From Ctena decussata (taxonomy: Eukaryota > Mollusca > Bivalvia > Lucinida > Lucinidae), in contig OZ022501.1 of assembly GCA_963989385.1 (NCBI GenBank), positions 96,704,979 through 96,768,978 on the forward strand: a stretch of 64,000 nt of DNA, in the 5' to 3' direction. This document shows, piece by piece, positions 22,561 through 32,870 of the stretch (positions are counted from its first letter, which is position 1; the number at the start of each line of letters is the position of its first letter). Both the position numbers and the translations under genes were made by a program. The notes beneath the pieces were generated by a model. It did not search any database. It had not been told where the DNA came from and worked only from the letters and a program-made list of their open reading frames with translations.

Positions 22561-23754
22561 ATGTTTAATATACTGGTAATTTCAAAATCAAACTAGTGAC
22601 TTCTTAACCAAAACAAATAAAGTAACTTATTTTTCCGTTTGGTTTGATATCACGATGGTCTAAACGCCTCCTTTATTTTGTGAGATCATTAAATCGAATT
22701 TTTCCGTATATGGTGTCGTTTTGCTATAAACGCCCTATTTCGTGATATCGCTTATTCGATTTTGCGATATCATTTTTTTTTATTTATTTTTGATAGATCG
22801 GCATAAATGAAGAAGATAAAAATATCGACTTTGAAATATCGCGAAGTATACATGTAATTTTAGATATCACACAATATATATATAATGCTGAATATAAAAT
22901 GTCAATTATTTTATGATAACATAGGTGATATCATTGCTATCGCAAATAAAATTGAACCTCATACTAATACGCCTGATAACCACACTCGGACTAATACAGC
23001 TGACTCCCTCGCTTTCGGAAGCATCCACTGATTAGAAAATAGTATCATAGTCGACCGGGCTTCGATTTTAAGATATCCAGTAGCAGGGGCAGCGGTCATA
23101 TACGCACATTCCTGGTGGTGAAACAATTTCTTTACTTACCGTTCGATGTAGCGTCAATTTACATAGCACGACTGCTGAATGGTTGCAAAGGGGCCAGATA
23201 TCTACGCTCCCTTTTAAGTTTATGCTTGGATACCGTATTAATCCTATTACACGCCCGGAATGTTGCATTTTGCTGAAAGGGTGAAGGGGGTGTGTGTGTG
23301 TGGGGGGGGGGTAATTAGACTCCAAGTATAATAAATCAGCCACTGCCAAAATACCTGTAATAAGCAATATAAAGGGGACGGTTATACTTTCAGAGAAAGC
23401 AACTCTATTATTTTTGCCTCCCTTCTCAGCAGGGTCAACTTGCTCCTGTAGGAGCAAATTCTTTCCTGTAAGAGTAGACCCAATTTCAAAGACGTACCTT
23501 ATCCAGAGAAGCAAACAGGAATTCATGCAAGTTAATATATCATTATTTTCGGAAAAGAGGCAGGAGGCATTTATTAGAGCATTGACATCCATTAGGATTA
23601 ATATGGTATGTTGCATTAATTTTCATTATCAGTCATACAATAACTAGATCTGTGGAACGTTTTTTGTCACTGACTTATGATCGCATATTAAAACGGGACT
23701 CATGTTCGTTTTAGCTCGCTTTATGATTGCTGTGCATTTCTCGTTTAATTTCAG
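22561..23754. other. Rest of intron 2
   Basis: No gene. The stretch at about 23370-23470 (GTAGGAGCAAATTCTTTCCT) recurs at about 25000-25110, so it is a dispersed repeat. A G-run follows a GT-run near 23290. Confidence 0.5.
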
Positions 23755-24572
23755 ATACTCCGTGGGTGCAGTGCCTCCGAAAGGTCCTCAGTGCCCTATT
23801 CAAACATTATGGTTACAACGCGGAGACCTACGTGGTTGAGGACGAGAAGGACGACGGCCACAGTTCTGACCACGGAGCCGCCCAACAACATGTCGTGGAA
23901 GAACAGAGCATTGAAGAGGCTTGTTCAGCGGTAGAGTTGGAGAGCGACTCTGACCAGGAGATGGAGAGCGACTCTGACCAGGAGATTGCCGAGGAAGTGA
24001 CCTTTCAGAGGCTTACCTCTACCCCGTTATCGCATCAACATGGTTATGCAATAGCACCAAGGCATAACACTTCTTTAACCCACTCACCAATGGAAGCCAC
24101 TCCAAGGACGCCTTTGTTAGCAACCCCGTCCCTCAGGGAAGGCACTCCAATAATTAATGCGATCACGCCACCTTCAGCGCCCAGGGAAGACACCACAAGG
24201 ACGCATTTGTCTGTAACCCCGTCCCTCAGGGAAGGCACTCAAATCAATAATGCGATCACGCCACCTTCAGCGCCCAGGGAAGACACCCCAAGGTACCAAA
24301 CAGCTAAGCCGACCGCCCAGCCACCATCGTCCGCGAAAGCGTCTTCAACAGACAGATCTTCGCCATGCACCCAACTATCAGTGTCCAGAAAAGCTACCCC
24401 GAAGCTTCCCGAGACACCGAAGTTACCAAGATACATTACAGGGAAACGAAACTGGGTTGAGAAAGAAAATGACCCAGCAGTGCAAGATTTTCTTGGCAGT
24501 ATCCTGGACTCGCCGAGGAAGAGAAGGAAAATCAGGCCGCGACAAGTTTTTACACCGAGTGCATATGATTAA
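23755..24572 (+). CDS. NRF1/EWG-like protein, exon 3 (end of DNA-binding domain and tail)
   Basis: Acceptor TTTAATTTCAG, stop TAA at 24570-24572. The exon completes the domain: TPWVQCLRKVLSALFKHYG (about 160-178) parallels NRF1 SWTQALRTIVKNCYKQHG, followed by an acidic segment. The tail has an acidic repeat (ESDSDQEM, ESDSDQEI). It also has two near-identical repeats containing TPSLREGTPIINAITPPSAP, rich in S/T-P. A C-terminal basic cluster SPRKRRKIRPRQ looks like a nuclear localisation signal. The NRF1 activation region is not recognisable, so this is an NRF1-type DNA-binding domain on a different tail. The open frame and correct phases imply a functional gene within the transposon. Confidence 0.8.
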
Positions 24573-24608
24573 GCTCGGAAAAGGATAACTTATTTGTACT
24601 ACGTTTCT

Positions 24609-24935
24609 ACACTGTAAAACAATCCTGTAGATTTTACTATAGAATAACTGGAAACCAGCTGCCACTCCTTTTCCCGTTATTTTTACGGGCATTTGCCTGT
24701 AAGACATTGATGGAAATCTTGAAATGGAAGTTTTATGTTAACTTGGCGCACTCGAAAATAACTTTATATTGTTGAAGGGCTATTTGACCAAAACGACACC
24801 TGCTCTATTCTGTCCCACTCTGATTGCTGATTCCTGCAATTTTTACGGGCGCCCGTAAAAATAACGGTAAAGGGACTGGCAACTGGTTGCCAGTTATTTT
24901 ACCATAAAATCTACGGATTTTTTTTACAGTGTACG
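24609..24935. mobile_element. CACTGTAAAA-type MITE, copy 1
   Basis: ACACTGTAAAA and TTTTACAGTGT form the ends. Inner arms are GTAGATTTTAC and TAACTGGMAACCAGCTGCCA. Related copies lie at 26330-26775 and 27139-27468. The interior encodes nothing. Confidence 0.75.
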
Positions 24936-25225
24936 CTTTCTATGTATAACTTTAACTGTCATTTTAAAGCGGCATGATTATAGTGAATAGGAACACTTTT
25001 AGGGGAAGCAACACAGTTATTTTTTTATTATTTTTATTATTGGTTCCCTTCTCAACAGGAAATCCATTGTATAGGAAAGACTTTACTCCTCTAGGAGCAA
25101 ATTCTTTCCTTGAAGATGACATATCCCTTTGAAGGGTACGAGAGCTGGAAGTCACAAAGGTTGTTCCCCTTTGTAAAACTGACGGGAAAATGTGGGATGT
25201 GCTATCGCTGCGGAGGTACTGCGGT

Positions 25226-25577
25226 TATTTTGTACCTATATTCGGACAGAACGGTTAAGAAAACGGTTTAATATTTTCTCAAGTTCATCCTTTATTAGTT
25301 TTCATGCGGTAAAGCGCTTTTGCAGCAAGCCATTAATATAAGAGCCGTTTTTATGCACGCAGTATTTTTCCACACAACCCCGAGCAAAGACATTCATACT
25401 TTTCTCGAAGTTGTTTTGAAAAATACAGCGCGCATGCAAGCGGCACTTTCCAAATAACTTGCTGCAAAAGCGACGTGGTATCTGCACTTTACCGCATGAA
25501 AATTCATCTGGTATTAAAGAAATAATGACCAGTTTTCTTACTCGTTCGGTCCGAATATGGGAACAAAATAGCACCTG
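25226..25577. mobile_element. Fold-back MITE
   Basis: The left arm, with CATATTCGGAC-like and CATGCGGTAAAGCGCTTTTG segments, is matched in reverse on the right by GCAAAAGC, TTTACCGCATGAAAA and GGTCCGAATATGGG. Arms are about 100 bp. Confidence 0.7.
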
Positions 25578-26329
25578 ATCTATCTCGATCTTAACCTAAT
25601 GTAAAATCATGATTTCACCAGAGGGATAAGAGGAAAGGGGGAAGAAGGCGGCTTACGTCCTCATTATTTGGAACTATTGTGTTGATATGACTTAGTTGAT
25701 TATAGGAGTGACTATTTTATTTATGGATGTGATATCATGCTGTCGGTATTACTATATTATATATAAATTTTTTGTTTTGTTTTCATGCGTATAATCCTTC
25801 CCATTCAATGCTTTTATTAATTTAAGTATTCTGTTGCACCCGTGTAATTTGGAAATGGAAAAGAAAATCAACTTATTTAATTTAATTAATTACACTTTTT
25901 CGGGGCCAGCTATTGTGTTTCGAATACTATGTTGTTATACAACACTAATAAGCTATAAATAAAGTTTTACTCCTTTTCGATAAGTTGTTTGTTGGTTCAT
26001 TAAGCATGCGTCGTTTGTAAACATGACCCAAGACGCTTGTGGTTTAACGACCCTGAAAACAATATTTCAGTCATCTCGAGACGTTGCCTCCGAATTAGTA
26101 GGACATTCACCCGACCTGAGATAAATGACACTAAAGTCCTGACTTCATATACTAGCAGCTCTGTCGCAGAGGCACCGTCGCCAGGCAGCCCATCTATTTC
26201 GTGGGCCCCGATAGGCGGGGGCCTACAAAAATGTTTTCTAGCTGAATATTAGATGTAAATGGATAACCAAAAATAGAATTGCAGATAAGAATCAGTAGGA
26301 AAACGGTGCTTGTTTGGCACATTGTAACG
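25578..26329. other. Spacer, nothing recognised
   Basis: AT-rich DNA inside the transposon between two MITEs. No gene is supported. Confidence 0.35.
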
Positions 26330-26775
26330 AGACCCATAGCTTTTACGGTAAAAGACCTGACAACAGGCTGCTGGACCCTATACTGTTAAAAATAAGGGAC
26401 AGTACCCTAAGTTTTAATATGAAAACCAACTGCATTGTATTAAACCTTGCTTTAAATCTGTATTTAATTTCTTAATAATATATAGACGATAAAAAATCAA
26501 ATGCGGAATTAACACCAGGTTTTTATATAATGCAGCCAAGGTTTTAAGACAATGCAGTCGGTTTTCATATTTAAAAAATATGGTACTATTCCATATTTTT
26601 CTACGGTAAAAGGCCTCATAGCCAGTTGCCAGGTCTTTTACCGTAAAATCTACGGGAATTTTCACAGTGCATTTTCCGTCTTGAAAATGTTACGGTAATA
26701 TCCCGTATTTTTATAGTTAGGGTCTTTCAGCAGATGCCAGATCTTTTACCGTAAAATTATTGGATTTTTTACAGT
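26330..26775. mobile_element. Decayed CACTGTAAAA-type MITE copies
   Basis: Repeated phrases TTTTACCGTAAAATCTACGG and CAGTTGCCAGGTCTTTTACC in both orientations indicate overlapping degenerate copies of the family at 24609 and 27139. Confidence 0.5.
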
Positions 26776-27138
26776 GCCTTTGCTCTGCTTGCGACCTTTT
26801 AGCAGTTCGATATATGTTCCAATTTATGAACAGTTCTACAGATATAGCAAATTACCTATTTTCATGTCCAAATTTAGCTAATATACTTTCTTTTTAAGCA
26901 CGAAAAAGGTGACTGGAGCTCCTGTGCATATGCAAATAAATCCAGTTTTTACGAATACACCGATTTGGGCGCTTGTGCATAGCTGAACCCCGCGTAAGGC
27001 TATTGCAGTCTTGCGCATCTACGCATATTATGTTCATTTGCAACGTTTTTAGCGTTCTGCGGATAGGTGGGTGTATTTCATTTTCAGAGGCAAGTATGGC
27101 CTAGCATTTCGTTTTTTTTTTGTATGAAATATGGGAAT

Positions 27139-27468
27139 ACACTATAAAAAAATTCCCGTAGATTTTACGGTAGAATACCTGGCAACCAGCTGCCAGTTCA
27201 TTTCCCATTATTTTTACGGGCGTCTGCCTGTTGAACATTTTTTTAACTCATGATATGATGGGGTTATGTTAAGTGACCGCACTCGAAATTACCTTTATAG
27301 TGTTAAGGGGGTTTATATGACCAAAACAATACCTGTCCTATTTTACTCTACTCTGCGTGATGATTCCTGCCAATGTTTACGGGCGCCGGTAAAAATTACG
27401 TGAAATGGACTGGCAGCTGGTTGTCATGTATTCTACAGTAAAATCTACGGAAATTTTTTACCGTGTGC
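27139..27468. mobile_element. CACTGTAAAA-type MITE, copy 3
   Basis: CACTATAAAA start, GTAGATTTTACGGTAGAAT arm and the mirrored TTCTACAGTAAAATCTACGG near the right end. It lies immediately inside the right subterminal array. Confidence 0.7.
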
Positions 27469-27483
27469 AATCCAGTTTTCTTT

Positions 27484-28200
27484 TCTCGGGAGTTTCTGCG
27501 GACGTACGCAGAAAACTCCGGAAGACAATTACCCTTTAAAATGGCGCTTCGCCGCACAATAGGAATTTCTGCGGATGTACGCAGAACAACTCAACAACTT
27601 GATGTGGTTTCTGTGCACATCCAAAGACATTTTTGTTTCTTTGTATATGCGCGTATCCTTCCAATTTCAAGTACAAGTGTGCTGAATTTGGAGTTTCTGC
27701 GGACCTACTCAGGAAAACTCCGCATGACTATTACTACAGTATTTTTGCGCAACTGCGCACGTTACGATGTTTGGAATTTCTGCGGACGTACGCAGAAATA
27801 CTCCCCGTGACTATTACCATTTTGCGCATCCCCGCACATTATGGTTGTTTGGAGTTTCTGCGGACGTACGCAGAACAACTCCCCGTGACTATTACCATTT
27901 TGCGCATCCCCGCACATTATGGTTGTTTGGAGTTTCTGCGGACGTACGCAGAACAATTCCCCGTGACTATTACCATTTTGCGCATATCCGCACATTATGG
28001 TTGTTTGGAGTTTCTGCGGACGTACGCAGAACAACTCCGCGTGACTATTACCATTTTGCGCATATCCGCATAGTTCAGTGTTTCGGAGTTTCTGCGGATA
28101 TACGCAAATATCATTGCTGTTAAAATATGATTGATGGCATAAAATTACATATGATGCGTTAATCAACCAGAATCGGAGTTTTTGCGGCCGTACGCAGATA
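27484..28200. promoter_or_regulatory. Right subterminal array of TGCG-N6-CGCA palindromes
   Basis: At least thirteen exact TGCG-N6-CGCA copies are present. Four or five tandem units of about 80 bp hold two palindromes each: TTCTGCGGACGTACGCAGAA and TTTTGCGCATCCCCGCACAT. One more exact copy lies at 27013 (TGCGCATCTACGCA). The adjoining GGAGTTTCTGCGG words are the reverse complement of GCAGAAACTCC in the left array, so the two arrays are inverted like the termini. Open frames across the units are repeat artefacts. Confidence 0.8.
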
Positions 28201-28227
28201 TTCCAAATCTGGATGAAAAATTAACTC
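28166..28227 (-). repeat. Right terminal inverted repeat of KDZ transposon
   Basis: Reverse complement begins GAGTTAATTTTTCATCCAGA and contains TGCGTACGGCCGCA. It pairs with 9859-9920. Confidence 0.75.
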
Positions 28228-28234
28228 ATCTGAC
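28228..28234. repeat. Target-site duplication, right copy (ATCTGAC)
   Basis: Direct repeat of 9852-9858, abutting the right terminus. Confidence 0.65.
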
Positions 28235-28639
28235 TGTGAAAATATAACTACAATGAACTGACACACTGCTGCAAACTTTGTACACCCAGAGTTGGAACAG
28301 TCTTATCTGGATATCAAGTGTGCTGTTTTCCTTTACATAATGGAAAACCAGAGTGTTTTGGGCTAAGGAGTCAGACATTACTATACAGTGTAGAAGATTT
28401 ACAGTACCATATACTAAAGATGAGCATATGAAGAAGTTGATATGTTATGGTTGATTACAAGAAGCTAAGGATTCTGATTTGTTATCATGGATATACCTTA
28501 ACACAGAAGCAGCTCTAACTGGGTTTAAAATCTTGAAACGACATTATTCTATATATTATCATCATTAAATATCATGTAATGTGTTTATGAATGAATAAAG
28601 ATTTTATATGTTTAATTCTTTAGTTTTCTGTTTTATTTC
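28235..28639. other. Short spacer right of the KDZ transposon
   Basis: No gene seen. AT-rich, in the OXCT1 intron, and possibly the other interior part of an older interrupted element. Confidence 0.4.
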
Positions 28640-29000
28640 TGCAGTGGGGCAAGCTTGCAGCAAGCATGTGCAAGCTTGCAGAGTGTGCAAGCTTGTGCAA
28701 GCATGCCATTCTTAGAAGCCTCCATCAGGCAAAAGAAGCATGTGCAAGCTTGCCAAAAGGTTCCAAATGCATGCTTGCGCATGCTTGCACAGACAAGCTG
28801 AGGCAGCAAGCATGCACAAGCTTGTGGCAAGCTTGCCAAAAGGTTCCAAATGCATGCTTGCACAAGCTTGCACAGACAAGCAGGCAGCAAGCATGCGCAA
28901 GCTTGTGGCAAGCTTGCCAAAAGGTTCCAAATGCATCCTTGCGCAAGCATGCATATGGAGCATGTACATGCTTGCAGCAAGCTTGCTAAATAAGCTTGCC
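28640..29000. repeat. AAGCTTGC/AAGCATGC palindrome array (right)
   Basis: Three larger units of about 70-85 bp, each with AAAAGGTTCCAAATGCAT plus alternating CAAGCTTG and CAAGCATG. The array ends with AAGCTTGCCATTTTGGTTTG, the inverted counterpart of the flank at 7640. Six-frame Cys/Ala/His-rich open frames are repeat-driven. Confidence 0.75.
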
Positions 29001-29301
29001 ATTTTGGTTTGGGATGTCCTACTGAAAATTCAAAGACAGGGAAAATAGTGTAGATCCAGATGAGGTGGCTCATTATCCCATCGGAATCTACCCGATGTGC
29101 AAATTCAACTACACATACTTTCACTTAAATGTTTAATTATGATTTAGTGCTATGTTGCTTTAACTATTTTGCTTGGATTACACAGAAAGCTCAACAAAAT
29201 TCATGAATGTTTTTTTAAGACACGGTTGTTGGTGTTCTGTGGCATTATGAGCTGGAGAAGCCAGAGAATGCAGAAAAATTAGACCTTGGACACGCATGGT
29301 A

Positions 29302-31316
29302 AACTATCACAGGTACCTCCGCGGAGGTACCGATAAAATGTTGTGACAGGCATCCGGAGCTACCTGTGACGGACCAAAAATAAACAAAAAACGGTAGGTA
29401 TTCGTCTTTTTTGATAAAATATATTATAACCAGGAAGTTTATTGAAAATCAAAGAATGCTATTCGACCCTTATATACATTAAGTTTTGTTACACAGTATA
29501 TCCCCGGGAACTTTACATATATACAGAAGATATGACTTTTGAAGTGGCTTTAAGGTCAGTCGAAAGTACTCAAAACAAGAACAAATCGGTTGTTTTAGGT
29601 CCTAAATGCACTTTTCTTGCATAAGAATCTGTTGATCTGGATACACTGACGTAAAGTAAACCTCCTTGCCCAAATATAAATGCCGATAAACTCCAAATAA
29701 GGCTGGATCGGTAATAAAACAACTGGAGGTGCCTGTGACGGAATGGAGGTGCCTGTGATGTAAGAAAATATAGCGAAAATCTGAAGATTTATAGCGGTTG
29801 CAAATATTGATATTCTTCATCTCTAGACCACTGCCTTGAAAGAATCGTTCATTCAACGTCGCAATTTAATCTATCATAATGCGAATATCAAGCATAGTTT
29901 TGTTAAAACGACAGACAATGATCACGAACTTATACAATCAGATTCTACATCCTGCTCTCAAAACCAAGATGGAAGTAAGTATACGTTGACAATAGTAGTT
30001 CATAAAAGACACGCATGGTAAACCGAATAAAGAGCTCTGTTCCAGACAGGTGGAACTTCACCTACCCCATATGAAAACAACGCTAACTTCTGTTTTATGT
30101 AGTAAAAATGCTCTTTTGTTACCAAATTGAATGCAGTGGCTACAGTAATTTACAGTAAGATTCCGATCACTCCAATATACTAAACGGTGTAATATTGAGA
30201 ACATGTCACCTGCCGATGATGTAATCTGTAGGCCTTACGGATGTATTTGGATTCTAGCGCCAACAAATCAAAACTACCCAGACTGAATCACTTGTAGCAC
30301 CTATCACTCCAGTTACCACAAAGTTAACACATACAACGAGCGCCATGCGACACATGCAAGCGACACATATGAGGTACCAAAAGGATCAACACTATAGATA
30401 TTTGTACGTGTATGCCTGTTGACGGGTATCGGCAATTTTAACATTTTGACACACCATACGTGTAGCTGGCATGACGTGTGACCTCGACAATTTTAGACAA
30501 GTTGGAATGACTCACAGCCAGCACCACCCGATCACAGTCATCACCAGTCACAAAATGTTGACTCTTATTTAAGCGCACATTTCATAACGATTCTAACAAT
30601 GAATTAGACAGTTAATTTTCAGCAACTATATGGAATTCGTCAATGTTTGACTAACAGAAGCGGAAACAAATTGGGCAATAACTCTTTGAGATGGTGTTTT
30701 AGAAATTTTAACATGGAATTTCATGATATACGCATTATGTTAGCTTAATGGGACATTGAATGAATGATTCTTTCCAGGCAGTGGTTTAGAGAAGATGTCA
30801 ATATTTCCAGCTGCAATAACTATTCAGATTTTCACTATATTTGCATACATCACAGGCACCTCCACACCACTGCAGGCACCTCCAGCTGTTGTTTTGAAAA
30901 AATCAAGCCTTATTTGTAGTCAATCGACATTTATATTTGAGCCAGGAGGTTACCTTAACACCAGTGTGCCGAGAAAAACAGATTCGTATGCAAGGTCACT
31001 GCATTTAAGACCAAAAACGGCCGAATTCTTTATGTTTTGAGTACTGTGGGCTGGCATCAAAGCCACTTCAAAAGTCGTATCTTTGGTTAATATGGAAAGT
31101 TCAGGGGGATATAATGTGTGACAAAACTTTATGTCTATAAGGGTCGAATAGCACTTTTTGATTTTTAATAAACTACCTGGTTATTTTATATTTTGTCAAA
31201 AAAGAGGAACACCTACCGTTTGTTGTCATTTTTTGGACAGTCTCAGGCAGCTCCAGGTGCCTGTCACAACTTTTTATCGGTACCTCCGCCGGAGGTACCT
31301 GTGATAGTTTACCAGG
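29302..31316. mobile_element. 2 kb fold-back element with ~557 bp inverted arms
   Basis: Left arm 29302-29860 and right arm 30760-31316 are inverted copies. Ends read TGGTAAACTATCACAGG and CCTGTGATAGTTTACCA. Just inside each end is the near-perfect palindrome GGTACCTCCGCGGAGGTACC. The 0.9 kb centre has no recognisable gene. Confidence 0.8.
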
Positions 31317-31825
31317 CGTGTTGGATGGCTGATCGCTACACTGTCATGTTGATACAGGGAATCCAACTTGGCTGGAGTGGAGATCATCATATACAGGTGC
31401 TACAGACCAAAGATCAATATTTTTCAAAACTGGCAAGTGCCATAACAGCGTCAAATATTATTAATTTATTTGCAATCAACAATGAGCTATGCCAAGACCT
31501 ATATGCATACCGAGTTTGAAAAAAATCTGTCAATATCTACTCAAGTTATTATCGGAAACCAAGTCCAGGAGAATGAATGGATGGACAGACAGAAATGTGG
31601 AGGATGAAGGCATAATATAGTAATCCCCTACTCTCCCCCATAATATTTGGTGGGATATAAAAACTTTGATACTGAGCCACCTCAGACTGTTTGAAAGTCT
31701 GCATACCCTAATGTGCTTAAGTAGTGGGACATCTAACAACCATTAACTTTCCATTTGTCCCAAATGGTGAATTAATAGTTTTTAGGTGTCCCAATATTTA
31801 AGCACGACAGGGTAAGTTTTCTGTA
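31317..31825. other. Intronic spacer, nothing recognised
   Basis: No gene or repeat structure seen. Confidence 0.35.
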
Positions 31826-32817
31826 GGTTGGGGGATATAGCGATGAGCCTGGCGTCCGTCTGTCCGTCAGTAAACATTTTTCTTGTCCGCTCTATATCTT
31901 GAATACCCTTTGGAATATTTTCATGATACTTCATAGTTATGTAGAACAGGTCACGATGATGTGTCGCGTACAAGAATGGTAACTCTTGCTATTGTACTTT
32001 TTGAATTATCTCCCCTTTGGTGATTTTTTGGCAGATTCGTGTCCGCTCTGTAACTTGAATACCCTTTGGAATACTTTCATGATACTTCACAGATATCTAG
32101 AACAGGTCATGACGATGTGTCGCGAACAAGAATGACAACTCTTGCTTTCTTACTTTTTGAGTTATTTCCCCTTGATCATTTTAGGTATGATTTCGTGTCC
32201 GCTATATAACTTGAATACCTTTTGGAATATTTTCATGATACTTCACAGATATGTAGAACAGGTCATGACGGTGTGTCGCGAACAAGAATGACAACTCCTG
32301 CTTTCTTACTTTTTGAGTTATTTCCCCTTGATGGTTTTACATGTGATTTGGTGTCCGCTCTATAACTTGAATACCTTTTGGAATATTTTCATGATACTTC
32401 ACAGATATGTAGTACAGGTCATGATGATGTGTCGCAAACAAGAATGACAACTCTTGCTTTCTTACTTTTGGAGTTATTTCCCTTTGATGATTTTAGGTGT
32501 CCGCTCCATAGCTTGAATACCTTTTGAAATATTTTCATGATACTTCACAGATATGCAGAATAGGTCATGACAATTTGTCTCATACATGAATGATTACTCT
32601 TGCTTTTATACTTTGTGAGTTATATGATTACTCTTGCTTTTATACTTTGTGAGTTATTTCCCTTTGGTAGTTTGAGCGGCTCTTTGAGTCTCTGCTCCAT
32701 ATCTGTATAACCCTGGCCAGCTCCAGAATTTGAATAACCGTGTACCTTATAGAATATTGATGATCATGCTGTGTTATCAGTGTTTCTAACTCTCTCTGAC
32801 CCCTCCACATTCCTGTG

Positions 32818-32870
<53 letters not shown>

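Larger units (their letters stand above)
9859..28227. mobile_element. 18.4 kb two-gene KDZ transposon with NRF1-like cargo
   Basis: The left 62 bases (9859-9920) match the reverse complement of the right 62 (28166-28227) at about 53 positions, including the identical block TAATTTTTCATCCAGA. ATCTGAC directly flanks both ends. Inside are a KDZ-superfamily transposase on the minus strand and a three-exon NRF1/EWG-like gene on the plus strand, diverging from a central 4.7 kb spacer. Both ends carry TGCG-N6-CGCA arrays. Transposon identity and ends are supported by sequence. That the two genes work together is inference. Nested MITEs have enlarged it. It lies in the intron between OXCT1 exons 37239-37407 and 7455-7560. 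Confidence 0.8.

Noticed and set aside
27633..28166. Overlapping 115-146 codon open frames on both strands
   Set aside because: They follow the ~80 bp subterminal repeat units and exist in several frames at once. This is a repeat artefact.
9859..28227. Helitron or Maverick as an explanation for the large element
   Set aside because: Inverted termini and direct target repeats exclude a Helitron. No polymerase, integrase or capsid-like genes are present as in Mavericks, while the KDZ motifs are clear.
28633..29124. Cys/Ala/His-rich open frames of about 100-160 codons
   Set aside because: Products of the AAGCTTGC/AAGCATGC array, present on both strands.
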